Shown here: positions 55,101-63,196 of the stretch, piece by piece
Layout of the letters: each line of letters begins with the position of its first letter
Numbering within the stretch: position 1 is the stretch's first letter
NCBI RefSeq assembly: GCF_011045195.1
Contig: NZ_CP049199.1
Coordinates: 2,604,001 to 2,668,000 of the forward strand
From: Caulobacter soli
GTDB taxonomy: Bacteria > Pseudomonadota > Alphaproteobacteria > Caulobacterales > Caulobacteraceae
Reading direction: 5' to 3'
DNA length: 64,000 nt
Position numbers and translations under genes: made by a program
Notes under the pieces: model-generated
The model's input: the letters and a program-made list of their open reading frames with translations, nothing else
The model's database searches: none
What the model was told of the DNA's origin: nothing

Positions 55101-56483
55101 ATGGCCCGCGACGGCGCCGTCTACGCCTGCCAGTCCTGCGGCGCGGTCACGACCAAGTGGTCGGGGCAGTGCTCGGCCTGCCAGAGCTGGAACAGCCTGG
55201 TCGAGGAAACCGGCGTTCGTGCTCCGGGGGCCTTGTCGGTCACCAAGGCCAGCCGCGCACGGGGCCTGCAGTTCACCGGCCTGGAAAGCGACACCCCCGC
55301 CCCGCCCCGCATCATCACCGGCGTCGACGAGTTCGACCGGGTGTGCGGCGGCGGCGTGGTGCCCGGCTCGGCCATCCTGATCGGCGGCGACCCTGGCGTG
55401 GGCAAGTCCACCCTGCTGCTGGAGGTGGTGGCCAAGGCCAGCCTCAAGGGCGTTTCGTGCGCCTACATCTCCGGCGAGGAGGCCGTGGCCCAGATCCGGG
55501 GCCGCGCCGAGCGCATGGGCTTCGCCCAGGCCCCCGTGAAGCTGGCGGCCGAGAGCAGCCTGCGCGACATCCTCGACGGCTTGAAGCGCGACAACTTCGA
55601 CCTTGTCGTCATCGACTCGATCCAGACCATGTGGAGCGACGCCCACGAGGCCGGGCCCGGCACGGTCACCCAGGTGCGGGCCTGCGCCCAGGAGCTGGTG
55701 CGCCTGGCCAAGAAGAAGGGCGTGGCCATCCTGCTGGTCGGCCACGTCACCAAGGACGGCCAGATCGCCGGCCCGCGCGTGGTCGAACACCTGGTCGACG
55801 CGGTGCTCAGCTTCGAAGGCGAGCGCGGCTATCCGTTCCGGATCCTGCGCGGCGCCAAGAACCGCTTCGGGGCCACCGACGAGATCGGCGTGTTCGAGAT
55901 GGGCGATTCCGGCCTGCGCGAGGTGAAGAACCCCTCGGCCCTCTTTCTCAACGAGGGCGGCGAGCGGGCGGCGGGCGCGGCGGTGTTCGCCGGCATCGAG
56001 GGTTCGCGGCCCGTCCTGGTGGAGTTCCAGGCCCTGGTCGCGCCCTCCGCGTACGGAACGCCCAGACGCGCCGTGGTCGGATGGGATTCCGGACGCCTGG
56101 CCATGGTGCTCGCCGTGCTTGAATCACGGTGCGGCCTTGGTTTTGGCAACAAGGACGTCTATCTGAACGTCGCTGGCGGCCTGCGGATCACCGAGCCGGC
56201 GGCGGACTTGGCGGCGGCGGCGGCCCTGGCCTCCTCGGCCCTCGACATCGCCCTGCCGCAGGACTGCGTCGTCTTCGGCGAAGTCAGCCTGTCCGGTGAA
56301 GTGCGGCCCGTGAGCCGTATGGAGACACGTTTGAAAGAGGCCGCGAAACTCGGCTTTGGCCGAGCTCTGGGACCGCTGTCGGGACTTCCCGAGGGCGGCG
56401 GAGCTCTGCCCGTGGCGGGCGTGGCCCGTCTGGCCGACGCGGTGCGCCGCATCGGCGACGAGATCTGGGGCCAGCTGACGTGA
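55101..56483 (+). CDS. radA: DNA repair protein RadA
   Basis: A 460-residue RecA-like protein that drives branch migration in recombination. ATG 55101 follows CAGGAGCACTC. Seen: an N-terminal zinc finger (YACQSCGAVTTKWSGQCSAC), Walker A IGGDPGVGKSTLL near residue 93, the RadA-specific KNRFGATDEIG near 250, and a C-terminal Lon-protease-like domain (AGGLRITEPAADLAAAAALASS). The cvpA start overlaps its stop by 4 nt, so the two are coupled. Confidence 0.97.
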   Translation: MARDGAVYACQSCGAVTTKWSGQCSACQSWNSLVEETGVRAPGALSVTKASRARGLQFTGLESDTPAPPRIITGVDEFDRVCGGGVVPGSAILIGGDPGVGKSTLLLEVVAKASLKGVSCAYISGEEAVAQIRGRAERMGFAQAPVKLAAESSLRDILDGLKRDNFDLVVIDSIQTMWSDAHEAGPGTVTQVRACAQELVRLAKKKGVAILLVGHVTKDGQIAGPRVVEHLVDAVLSFEGERGYPFRILRGAKNRFGATDEIGVFEMGDSGLREVKNPSALFLNEGGERAAGAAVFAGIEGSRPVLVEFQALVAPSAYGTPRRAVVGWDSGRLAMVLAVLESRCGLGFGNKDVYLNVAGGLRITEPAADLAAAAALASSALDIALPQDCVVFGEVSLSGEVRPVSRMETRLKEAAKLGFGRALGPLSGLPEGGGALPVAGVARLADAVRRIGDEIWGQLT

Positions 56484-57103
56484 CGCCTTTCGACATCATC
56501 TTCGGCCTGATCCTGCTGGTCTCGGCCGTGGTCGGCTTCGCGCGCGGCGCGTCGCGCGAGCTGACCTCGGCCCTGTCGTTCATCGTCGCCGCCCTACTCT
56601 CCCTGCTGGCCCTGCGCGTCACCGGTCCGCTGTTTCGCGGTTTGATGGACCCGGACTGGGCGGCCACGGCGGCCGCCATTCTGGTCACCTTCGTCATCAT
56701 CTTCGTGGCTCTGCGCCTGGTCGGCGCCCAGATCACCAAGACCCTACATGCCGACGGCGCCCTGGGCACGCTGGACCGGCTGATGGGCCTGGCGTTCGGC
56801 CTGATCCGAGGCCTGGTGGTGCTGGGCGTGTTCAGCCTGGTGTTTCATATGGCCACACCCCCTGACCGCGTTCCTAGCTGGATGTCCAAGTCGGCTCTAT
56901 ATCCGCTGTCGAACGCCGCCGGTCGGGTGCTGAAGGTCTTCGCCCCCAAGGGCGCGGGCCTGGCCGGCAAGCTGGCCCCCGCCATCGAGGACGCCGTTCA
57001 TGACGGCGCCAGTGACAAACCGTCCGACCGCAAGTCGGGCGAAGCAGGTTATGATAAGAACCAGCGTCGTTCCGTCGACGATCTGGTGGAGAAATCGCGA
57101 TGA
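56480..57103 (+). CDS. cvpA: CvpA-family membrane protein
   Basis: A 207-residue membrane protein starting with GTG 56480, overlapping the radA stop. Seen: FDIIFGLILLVSAVVGFARGASRELTSALSF, the CvpA opening helix and Gly-rich RGASRE, about four hydrophobic helices through residue 135, then a polar charged tail. CvpA proteins have been linked to colicin V production and purF control; here, as elsewhere, cvpA sits directly in front of purF, whose ATG overlaps its stop by 4 nt. Confidence 0.92.
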   Translation: MTPFDIIFGLILLVSAVVGFARGASRELTSALSFIVAALLSLLALRVTGPLFRGLMDPDWAATAAAILVTFVIIFVALRLVGAQITKTLHADGALGTLDRLMGLAFGLIRGLVVLGVFSLVFHMATPPDRVPSWMSKSALYPLSNAAGRVLKVFAPKGAGLAGKLAPAIEDAVHDGASDKPSDRKSGEAGYDKNQRRSVDDLVEKSR

Positions 57104-58599
57104 CGTCCTTCGGCCAGTCGACCGACCGCTTCTCGTCCAAGCCCTGGCGTGATCCCGAAGACGACACTCTGCGCCTCGAATGCGGGGTCTTCGGCGTCTA
57201 CGGCGTGCGCGACGCCGCCGCCGTCACCGCCCTGGGCCTACACGCCCTGCAGCATCGCGGCCAGGAAGCCTGCGGCATCGCCGCCTTCGACGGTCAGCGC
57301 TTCCACACCGAACGCCACATGGGCCACGTGGGCGACGCCTTCACCGGCAACGACCTGGTCCAGCGCCTGCCCGGCGGCATGGCCATCGGCCACACCCGCT
57401 ATTCCACGGCCGGCGGCAGCGGCATCCGCAACGTCCAGCCGATGTTCGCCGATCTGGAAACCGGCGGCGTGGCCATCGCCCACAACGGCAACCTGACCAA
57501 CTTCCTGACCCTGCGCGAGCGCCTGGTGCAGGAAGGCGCGATCTTCCAGTCGACCAGCGACAGCGAGGTGATCCTTCACCTGATCGCCCGCTCGCGGAAG
57601 GCCCGCATCGTTGACCGTTTCATCGACGCCGTCGGCCAGATCGAGGGCGGCTACGCCATCGTGGCCATCACCAACAAGAAGATGATCGGCCTGCGCGATC
57701 CGCTGGGCATCCGCCCGCTGGTGCTGGGCGACCTGGACGGCCAGCCGATCCTGGCGTCGGAGACCTGCGCGCTCGACATGATCGGCGCACGCTTCGTGCG
57801 CGACGTCGAGCACGGCGAGATGGTGGTGATCTCCGAGACCGGCGTGAAGTCGCTGCGTCCGTTCCAGAACGTCGCCGCCCGCCCCTGCGTGTTCGAATAC
57901 GTCTACTTCGCCCGCCCCGACAGCGTCGTGAACGGCCGCTCGGTCTATGACGTGCGCAAGCGCATGGGCCAGCGCCTGGCCATCGAGACCGGTGTCGAGG
58001 CCGACGTCGTGGTGCCGGTGCCCGACAGCGGCGTGCCCGCCGCCATCGGCTTCGCCCAGCAAAGCGGCCTGCCCTTCGACCTGGGCATCATCCGCAACCA
58101 CTATGTCGGCCGCACCTTCATCCAGCCAACCCAGGGCGTGCGCGAACTGGGCGTGCGCATGAAGCACAGCCCCAACCGCGCCGTGCTGGAAGGCAAGCGC
58201 GTCATCCTGATCGACGACTCGATCGTGCGCGGCACCACCTCGCTGAAGATCGTCCGCATGGTCCGCGAGGCCGGCGCCAAGGAGGTCCACCTCCGTTCGG
58301 CCAGCCCGCCGATCAAGTGGCCCGACTTCTACGGCATCGACATGCCCGAGCGCGACCAACTGCTGGCGGCCAACAAGTCGCTGGAAGAGATGGCCCGGTT
58401 CCTGGAAGTCGACAGCCTGGGCTTCCTGTCGGTCGACGGCCTCTACCAGGCGCTGGAAGCCGGTCCCCGCGACCCGGCCCACCCGCAGTTCACCGACCAT
58501 TACTTCACCGGCGACTATCCCACCCGCCTGACCGACCGCGAGATCGCCGAAGGCCGCAACGACCAGGCCGAAAAGCAGCTGTCGCTGTTGAGCGCCTAG
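57100..58599 (+). CDS. purF: Amidophosphoribosyltransferase
   Basis: A 499-residue enzyme for the first committed purine step (PRPP plus glutamine to phosphoribosylamine). Seen: a 27-residue N-terminal propeptide-like extension, then the glutamine-amidotransferase Cys28 in LECGVFGVYG, HNGNLTNFL near 125, SDSEVILHL near 150, and the PRPP loop VILIDDSIVRGTTSLK near 370. The mature enzyme likely begins at Cys28. It is coupled to cvpA, and is unlinked from purM-purN about 43 kb away in this window. Confidence 0.97.
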   Translation: MTSFGQSTDRFSSKPWRDPEDDTLRLECGVFGVYGVRDAAAVTALGLHALQHRGQEACGIAAFDGQRFHTERHMGHVGDAFTGNDLVQRLPGGMAIGHTRYSTAGGSGIRNVQPMFADLETGGVAIAHNGNLTNFLTLRERLVQEGAIFQSTSDSEVILHLIARSRKARIVDRFIDAVGQIEGGYAIVAITNKKMIGLRDPLGIRPLVLGDLDGQPILASETCALDMIGARFVRDVEHGEMVVISETGVKSLRPFQNVAARPCVFEYVYFARPDSVVNGRSVYDVRKRMGQRLAIETGVEADVVVPVPDSGVPAAIGFAQQSGLPFDLGIIRNHYVGRTFIQPTQGVRELGVRMKHSPNRAVLEGKRVILIDDSIVRGTTSLKIVRMVREAGAKEVHLRSASPPIKWPDFYGIDMPERDQLLAANKSLEEMARFLEVDSLGFLSVDGLYQALEAGPRDPAHPQFTDHYFTGDYPTRLTDREIAEGRNDQAEKQLSLLSA

Positions 58600-58603
58600 G
58601 ACT

Positions 58604-58712
58604 CCGCGCCCTTCGAGGCTCGCCGATGGCTCGCGCCTCAGGATGAGGACCGTTGAGCCGACTTCCATCCCCCTCATCCTGAGGCGCCGCGTAGCGGCCT
58701 CGAAGGACGCGG
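58604..58712. repeat. Inverted repeat downstream of purF
   Basis: Arms at 58604-58648 and 58672-58712 are inverted copies sharing CCTTCGAGGC and CTCAGGATGAGG segments, with some divergence in the middle. The core matches the fabD-fabG repeat at 42627-42712, so this is another copy of the same palindromic repeat family. It may also end purF transcription. Confidence 0.75.
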
Positions 58713-58735
58713 GGCGTCGCCGCTAGGATATCGCC

Positions 58736-59710
58736 TTGCTTAAAGACCTCCTCGCCAAGCTGAAGATCGACGGCTACATCCTGGCCCTGATCGGCATGGT
58801 CGTGCTGGCCTCGATCCTGCCCGTACGTGGCCAGGCCGCCGAGATCCTGGGCTGGGTGGTCAAGATCGCCATCGCCCTGCTGTTCTTCCTGCACGGCGCC
58901 AAGCTGTCGCGCGAGGCCGTGATCGCGGGCATGACCCACTGGCGTCTGCACCTGACGATCCTGGCCTTCACCTTCGTACTGTTTCCGGCGCTGGGCCTGC
59001 TGATCAGCAAGTCGGGCCTGCTGTCGCCCACCCTGTCGACCGGCATGCTGTTCCTGTGCTGCCTGCCGTCCACCGTGCAGTCGTCGATCGCCTTCACCTC
59101 GATCGGCCGAGGCAATGTCGCCGCCGCCGTCTGCGCGGCCTCGGCCTCGAACCTGCTGGGCATCTTCCTGACCCCGGTGCTGGTGGGGCTGCTGATGCAT
59201 GCCCATGGCGACGTCGGCGGCTGGGACTCGATCAAGTCGATCATCATTCAACTGCTGGTCCCGTTCGTGGCCGGCCAGCTGGTTCGCCCCTGGGTCGGCG
59301 CCTGGATCGAGCGGCACAAGGCGCTGGTCGGCCGCGTGGACCGCGGCTCGATCCTGTTGGTGGTCTATTCGGCGTTCAGCGCCGCCGTGGTCGGCGGTAT
59401 CTGGAAGATCGTCTCGATCCCGGAGCTGGGCGTGCTGCTGGTCGCCTGCGTGGTGCTGCTGGCCGTGGTGATGGCCGTCACCATGTTCGGCTCGCGGGCC
59501 CTGGGCTTCTCCAAGCCCGACGAGGTGGCCATCGTGTTCTGCGGCTCCAAGAAGAGCCTGGCCACCGGCGTGCCGATGGCCGGCATCCTGTTTCCCGGCG
59601 CCACGGCGGGGATCCTGGTTCTGCCCCTGATGCTGTTCCACCAGATCCAGCTGATGGCCTGCTCGGTGCTGGCCCAGCGTTACGGCGCACGGCCGGCGGA
59701 CGAGGCCTGA
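58736..59710 (+). CDS. SBF-like transporter (bile acid:sodium symporter family)
   Basis: A 324-residue membrane transporter of the SBF-like group, related to sodium-coupled organic-anion carriers. It starts with TTG 58736. Seen: about nine to ten hydrophobic helices, ILSFLPVRG-type start, LFFLHGAKLS near residue 45, LCCLPSTVQSSIAFTSIGRGNVAAAVCAASASN around 105-135, and FCGSKKSLATGVPMAGILF near 265, which match the crossing-helix regions of SBF proteins. Substrate unknown. It follows purF across a repeat and precedes the interleaved inverted repeats at 59711. Confidence 0.88.
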   Translation: MLKDLLAKLKIDGYILALIGMVVLASILPVRGQAAEILGWVVKIAIALLFFLHGAKLSREAVIAGMTHWRLHLTILAFTFVLFPALGLLISKSGLLSPTLSTGMLFLCCLPSTVQSSIAFTSIGRGNVAAAVCAASASNLLGIFLTPVLVGLLMHAHGDVGGWDSIKSIIIQLLVPFVAGQLVRPWVGAWIERHKALVGRVDRGSILLVVYSAFSAAVVGGIWKIVSIPELGVLLVACVVLLAVVMAVTMFGSRALGFSKPDEVAIVFCGSKKSLATGVPMAGILFPGATAGILVLPLMLFHQIQLMACSVLAQRYGARPADEA

Positions 59711-59772
59711 CACCAACAAAATCCGTTGTTGTTTGTTGGTGAAACCAACGGATTTCGTTTCAACGCCAAACG
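59711..59772 (+). other. Interleaved inverted repeats after the transporter gene
   Basis: Two perfect 10-nt inverted repeats are interlaced: CACCAACAAA (59711-59720) with TTTGTTGGTG (59732-59741), and AAATCCGTTG (59719-59728) with CAACGGATTT (59746-59755). They cannot both form in a simple nested fold, and a third tight hairpin (GTTGGT-GAA-ACCAAC) is also possible. The order A-B-A'-B' fits alternative structures or a pseudoknot. It lies exactly after the transporter stop and 20 nt before an SDR gene start, so a read-through/termination role is possible. Confidence 0.6.
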
Positions 59773-59792
59773 GTTCTGTTTAGAACCCGCCC

Positions 59793-60545
59793 ATGACTTC
59801 CGACTCCGAAAAGCCGCTGGCCGGCCGTCTCGCCCTCGTCACCGGCGCCACGCGCGGCATCGGCGAGGCCATCGCCCTGGGCCTGGCCCAGGCTGGCGCC
59901 CACGTCATCGCCCTGGGCCGCACGCAAGGCGCGCTGGAGGCCCTGGACGACGCCATCTTCACCGCCACCGGCGAGCACGCCACCCTGGTGCCGCTGGACC
60001 TGCGCGAGGCCGACGGCCTGGATCAGCTGGGCGCGGCCCTCTACGAACGCTTCGGCAAGCTGGACATCCTGGTCGGCGCCGCCGGCGTCCTGGGCGCGCT
60101 CACCCCGGTGGGGCACCTGGATCCCAAGGGCTGGGACATGATCATGGCCACCAACCTGACCGCCAACTGGCGGCTGATCCGGGCCATGGATCCGCTGCTG
60201 CGCCGCGCCGAAGCCGGCCGGGCCATCTTCCTGACCAGCAGCGTCGCCAAGACCCATCGCGCCTTCTGGGGCGGCTACGCGGCCTCCAAGGCCGGACTGG
60301 AAGCCATCGTCGCCTGTTATGACGACGAGATGGAAAACACCACGGTGCGCGCCGTCTGCGTCGATCCGGGCGCTATGCGCACCCGCATGCGCGCCGGGGC
60401 CTTCCCGGGCGAGGATCCGCAGACCGTGCCCGCGCCCGACACCATCGTCCCGCTGATCGTTGACCTGTCGCGTCCCGATCGCGTGCCGCCCAAGGGCGTC
60501 GTGCGCTTCAAGGAGCGGGGCCAGGAGTCGGCCAGCTTAGGTTGA
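59793..60545 (+). CDS. SDR-family oxidoreductase
   Basis: A 250-residue NAD(P)-dependent short-chain dehydrogenase. ATG 59793. Seen: Rossmann motif VTGATRGIGEAIALG near residue 16, the NAG-equivalent GAAGVLGALTP near 95, the conserved Asn of ATNLTANWRL near 120, catalytic Ser in LTSSVAKTH near 148 and Tyr/Lys in GGYAASKAG near 160. The C-terminal part RMRAGAFPGEDPQTVPAPDTIVPL is typical. Substrate cannot be assigned. Upstream is a set of interleaved inverted repeats, not an obvious promoter. Confidence 0.9.
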   Translation: MTSDSEKPLAGRLALVTGATRGIGEAIALGLAQAGAHVIALGRTQGALEALDDAIFTATGEHATLVPLDLREADGLDQLGAALYERFGKLDILVGAAGVLGALTPVGHLDPKGWDMIMATNLTANWRLIRAMDPLLRRAEAGRAIFLTSSVAKTHRAFWGGYAASKAGLEAIVACYDDEMENTTVRAVCVDPGAMRTRMRAGAFPGEDPQTVPAPDTIVPLIVDLSRPDRVPPKGVVRFKERGQESASLG

Positions 60546-60854
60546 CGCCAGGGTCGCCCCAAGGCGGCGGCGTTAACACAACCCAAGCGCCACCGTCGCA
60601 GGTCAAAGTCTAGGCCGCCCGGATCGAGGCACAAGTCGGGAATTCGACAAAAATACGTAAAATCATGACTTTGTAGTCATGGTTCGCATCAACGTATTCA
60701 CCCAAATTGATCGCTTTAAAATTGAGCTGCGCCAAACTGTCGCGGTACAGGGCGTTGTTTTGCTCCTAACGTTAATGTGTCATCAACTCTGAGAACGCAC
60801 GCTGTACGTGCAAAAGAGGGAACCCGCCTGGGGGGCCCGAACGGGGGAAATCCC
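60546..60854. other. Intergenic region upstream of the chemoreceptor gene
   Basis: This 309-nt gap has no gene. It becomes AT-rich from about 60645 onward and holds a perfect palindrome CATGACT-TTGT-AGTCATG (60664-60681), a plausible operator, and a GCACG/CGTGC inverted repeat near 60798-60812. A GGGGGA ribosome-binding site precedes the chemoreceptor ATG at 60855. The promoter presumably lies between the palindrome and 60780. Confidence 0.5.
60664..60681. promoter_or_regulatory. Perfect 7-bp palindrome, possible operator
   Basis: CATGACT and AGTCATG are exact inverted arms around TTGT in the AT-rich leader region of the chemoreceptor gene. The dyad symmetry is right for a dimeric repressor or activator site. 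No family can be assigned. Confidence 0.4.
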
Positions 60855-62369
60855 ATGTCGTTGTTTTCGCCTAAACGTCCTGATCAGAAGGTGGCGCAAC
60901 GCTTGGCGGATCTGGAGGCCACGGTGGCCGCCATCGATCGCTCGCAGGCCATGATCGAGTTTCAGCTCGACGGCACGATCATCACCGCCAACCAGAATTT
61001 CCTGAGCACCGTGGGCTATACGCTCGACGAGATTGTCGGCCGTCACCACGGCATGTTCGTCGACACCGCCTACGGCCAGAGCCCCGAATACAAGAACTTC
61101 TGGGTCAACCTCGGCCGCGGCGAGTTCTTCTCCGACAAGTTCCAGCGCGTCGGCAAGGGCGGCAAGGACGTCTGGATCCAGGGCAACTACAACCCGATCT
61201 TCGATGCGGACGGAAAGCCCTGCAAGGTCATCAAGTTCGCCATCGACATCACCGAGGTCGAACTCGAGCGCATCGAGAACGAGAAGCGCCGCAAGGCCGA
61301 GGCCGAACAGAGCGCCGTGGTCTGCTCGCTGGCCTCCTACCTGAAGCGCCTGGCCAACGGCGACCTGACCGCCCAGATCACCGAGAACTTCGAAGGCCGC
61401 TTCCTGCCGATCAAGGAAGACTTCAACGCCGCCGTGCAGGCCCTGCGCGAGGCCATGCTGGAGATCTCGGCCTCGACGTCGGGCGTGCGCAACGGTTCGG
61501 ACGAGATCACCAACGCCTCGGAAGACCTGTCCAAGCGCACCGAGCAGCAGGCCGCCGCGCTCGAGGAGACCGCCGCCGCCCTCGACGAGATCACCGCCAC
61601 GGTGCGTCGCAGCGCCGAGGGCGCCAAGCAGGCCTCGACCGCCGCCTCGACCACTCGCGAGGACGCCACCCGCTCGGGCGAGATCATGCGCGACGCCATC
61701 GCCGCCATGGGTGAGATCGAACAGAGCTCGGGCAAGATCGGCCAGATCATCGGCGTGATCGACGAGATCGCCTTCCAGACCAATCTGCTGGCCCTGAACG
61801 CCGGGGTCGAGGCGGCCCGAGCCGGCGAGGCCGGTCGCGGCTTCGCGGTCGTCGCCCAGGAAGTCCGCGCCCTGGCCCAGCGCTCGGCCGAGGCCGCCAA
61901 GGAGATCAAGACCCTGATCGCCAGCAGCACCGCGCAAGTCGAACGCGGCGCGCGCCTGGTCAGCGACACCGGCGACTCGCTCGGCGGTATCGTCGGCAAG
62001 ATCGCCGAGATCGACACCCTGATCTCCGAGATCGCCCAGTCGTCCCAGGAACAGGCCACGGGCCTCAACCAGGTGAACACCGCCGTCAACCAGATGGACC
62101 AGGTCACCCAGCGCAACGCCGCCATGGTCGAGGAAGCCACGGCCGCCGCCGCCAGCCTGCGCAACGAGGCCGGCGCCCTGGCCGACCTGGTCGGTCGCTT
62201 CGACACCGGCGCTTCGGCCGCGTCGGCCCCCATCCGCAGGCCCGAGCCGGCTCGCACGGCGGTCCACCGTCCGGCGGCCAACCCGGTCGGCGAGGCCCAG
62301 GCCCGCCTGGTCACCCAACTGCGTCCCGGCTCAAGCGCCGCGATCGCTCCGCAGTGGGAGGAATTCTAA
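60855..62369 (+). CDS. Soluble methyl-accepting chemotaxis protein with PAS domain
   Basis: A 504-residue cytoplasmic chemoreceptor. ATG 60855 follows GGGGGA. Seen: a PAS domain (about residues 25-140: [38 protein letters not shown]), a HAMP-like linker ([23 protein letters not shown] near 185), and the signalling domain with the hairpin tip [35 protein letters not shown] near 320. The C-terminus ends in QWEEF, resembling the CheR/CheB tether pentapeptide. No TM helix, so it senses an internal cue, perhaps redox or energy state through PAS. Confidence 0.92.
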   Translation: MSLFSPKRPDQKVAQRLADLEATVAAIDRSQAMIEFQLDGTIITANQNFLSTVGYTLDEIVGRHHGMFVDTAYGQSPEYKNFWVNLGRGEFFSDKFQRVGKGGKDVWIQGNYNPIFDADGKPCKVIKFAIDITEVELERIENEKRRKAEAEQSAVVCSLASYLKRLANGDLTAQITENFEGRFLPIKEDFNAAVQALREAMLEISASTSGVRNGSDEITNASEDLSKRTEQQAAALEETAAALDEITATVRRSAEGAKQASTAASTTREDATRSGEIMRDAIAAMGEIEQSSGKIGQIIGVIDEIAFQTNLLALNAGVEAARAGEAGRGFAVVAQEVRALAQRSAEAAKEIKTLIASSTAQVERGARLVSDTGDSLGGIVGKIAEIDTLISEIAQSSQEQATGLNQVNTAVNQMDQVTQRNAAMVEEATAAAASLRNEAGALADLVGRFDTGASAASAPIRRPEPARTAVHRPAANPVGEAQARLVTQLRPGSSAAIAPQWEEF

Positions 62370-62378
62370 CAAGTTTCC

Positions 62379-62408
62379 CGATCCGGGTTTCCGGAAGAGC
62401 CCGGATCG
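62379..62408. other. Hairpin after the chemoreceptor gene
   Basis: CGATCCGGG (62379-62387) pairs perfectly with CCCGGATCG (62400-62408) around a 12-nt loop, 9 nt after the chemoreceptor stop, without a U-tract. A second hairpin, CGAACCTCCC/GGGAGGTTCG at 62477-62501, lies between the chemoreceptor and the convergent AlkB gene. They may act as paired, non-canonical terminators. Confidence 0.4.
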
Positions 62409-62509
62409 TGAATGCGCCGGGTGGGTCGATGTCCCCCCCACCCCGACCCTCCCGGCGCGCTTTGTAGGCGTAACGGCGAACCTCCCCTGGCGGGAGGTTC
62501 GTTCGCGTT

Positions 62510-63079
62510 TCAGGCCAGGGTGCGGAACGTCACCGAATAACGCAGGGCCTCGACCGGCGGGATGCTATGCTCCCAGACCGAGCGCGCCTCGCCCGCCAGC
62601 CAGTAGGCCGAGCGCGGCTCCAGGGTCAGCGATTGTCGTTCCCAGCCCGCGCCGTGCGGTCGCCGAAAACGTAGAACGCCGGGCGACAGCAGCGAGAACC
62701 CGATCACCTGGCCGAACGCCGCCTTGTCGCGGTGCCAGCCGATCGGCGCGCCCGGCGGATATTCGTTGACCAGGGCGTGGACCAGGGCGTCGGGCTCCAG
62801 CCCAGCCAGACCCGCCGCCTTGCGGCGTAGCGACTGCAGGAAGTCCGGGATCGGCGCTCCCTGATCCAGACCGCCCGTGCCCGCATCGTAGCGCGCGCCG
62901 AAATAGGCCACGCGGCGTCGCGCCTGGTGGCCCTGCATCTCGAAAGCGCGCAGGTCGAGCCGGCCGAGGTTCGCGACGAGCGCGGCCTCCTCATCACGCG
63001 AGATCTGGTCGGCGCGATAGACAAACCCTGGCGGCCCGATCGCCAGATCATCGAACAGGTTGGCTTGCCATGTGGTCAT
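62510..63079 (-). CDS. AlkB-like Fe(II)/2-oxoglutarate dioxygenase
   Basis: A 189-residue oxygenase of the AlkB family, which uses iron and 2-oxoglutarate to oxidise alkyl groups on nucleic acids. ATG 63079 gives the family's length; ribosome-binding site is weak. Seen: FVYRADQISRDEEAALV at the start, RRVAYFGARYDAG near 75, the iron-binding HxD in IGWHRDKAAFG near 130, LRFRRPHG and the distal His in SVWEHSIPPVEALRYSVTFR with the 2-oxoglutarate-binding Arg. Whether it repairs DNA or demethylates RNA cannot be told. Confidence 0.88.
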   Translation of the reverse strand: MTTWQANLFDDLAIGPPGFVYRADQISRDEEAALVANLGRLDLRAFEMQGHQARRRVAYFGARYDAGTGGLDQGAPIPDFLQSLRRKAAGLAGLEPDALVHALVNEYPPGAPIGWHRDKAAFGQVIGFSLLSPGVLRFRRPHGAGWERQSLTLEPRSAYWLAGEARSVWEHSIPPVEALRYSVTFRTLA

Positions 63080-63196
63080 GCCGAGGAAATGGGGCCGTCC
63101 GCCGCGTCGTTCCAGTGCAACCGCACGCCTCCTCGCGCGTCTAGGCTCGGGAGGCTTTCCCATGATCCGATCCCTACGTCCGCGCGCGGTCCCGGC

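Noticed and set aside
59793..60545. SDR gene as a second fabG
   Set aside because: It has the SDR catalytic residues but lacks the fabG genomic setting and the C-terminal signature; assigned only to the SDR family.
60740..60780. Possible sigma-54 promoter (GG ... TTGC) before the chemoreceptor gene
   Set aside because: Only the GG and TTGC positions match; the rest of the consensus does not.
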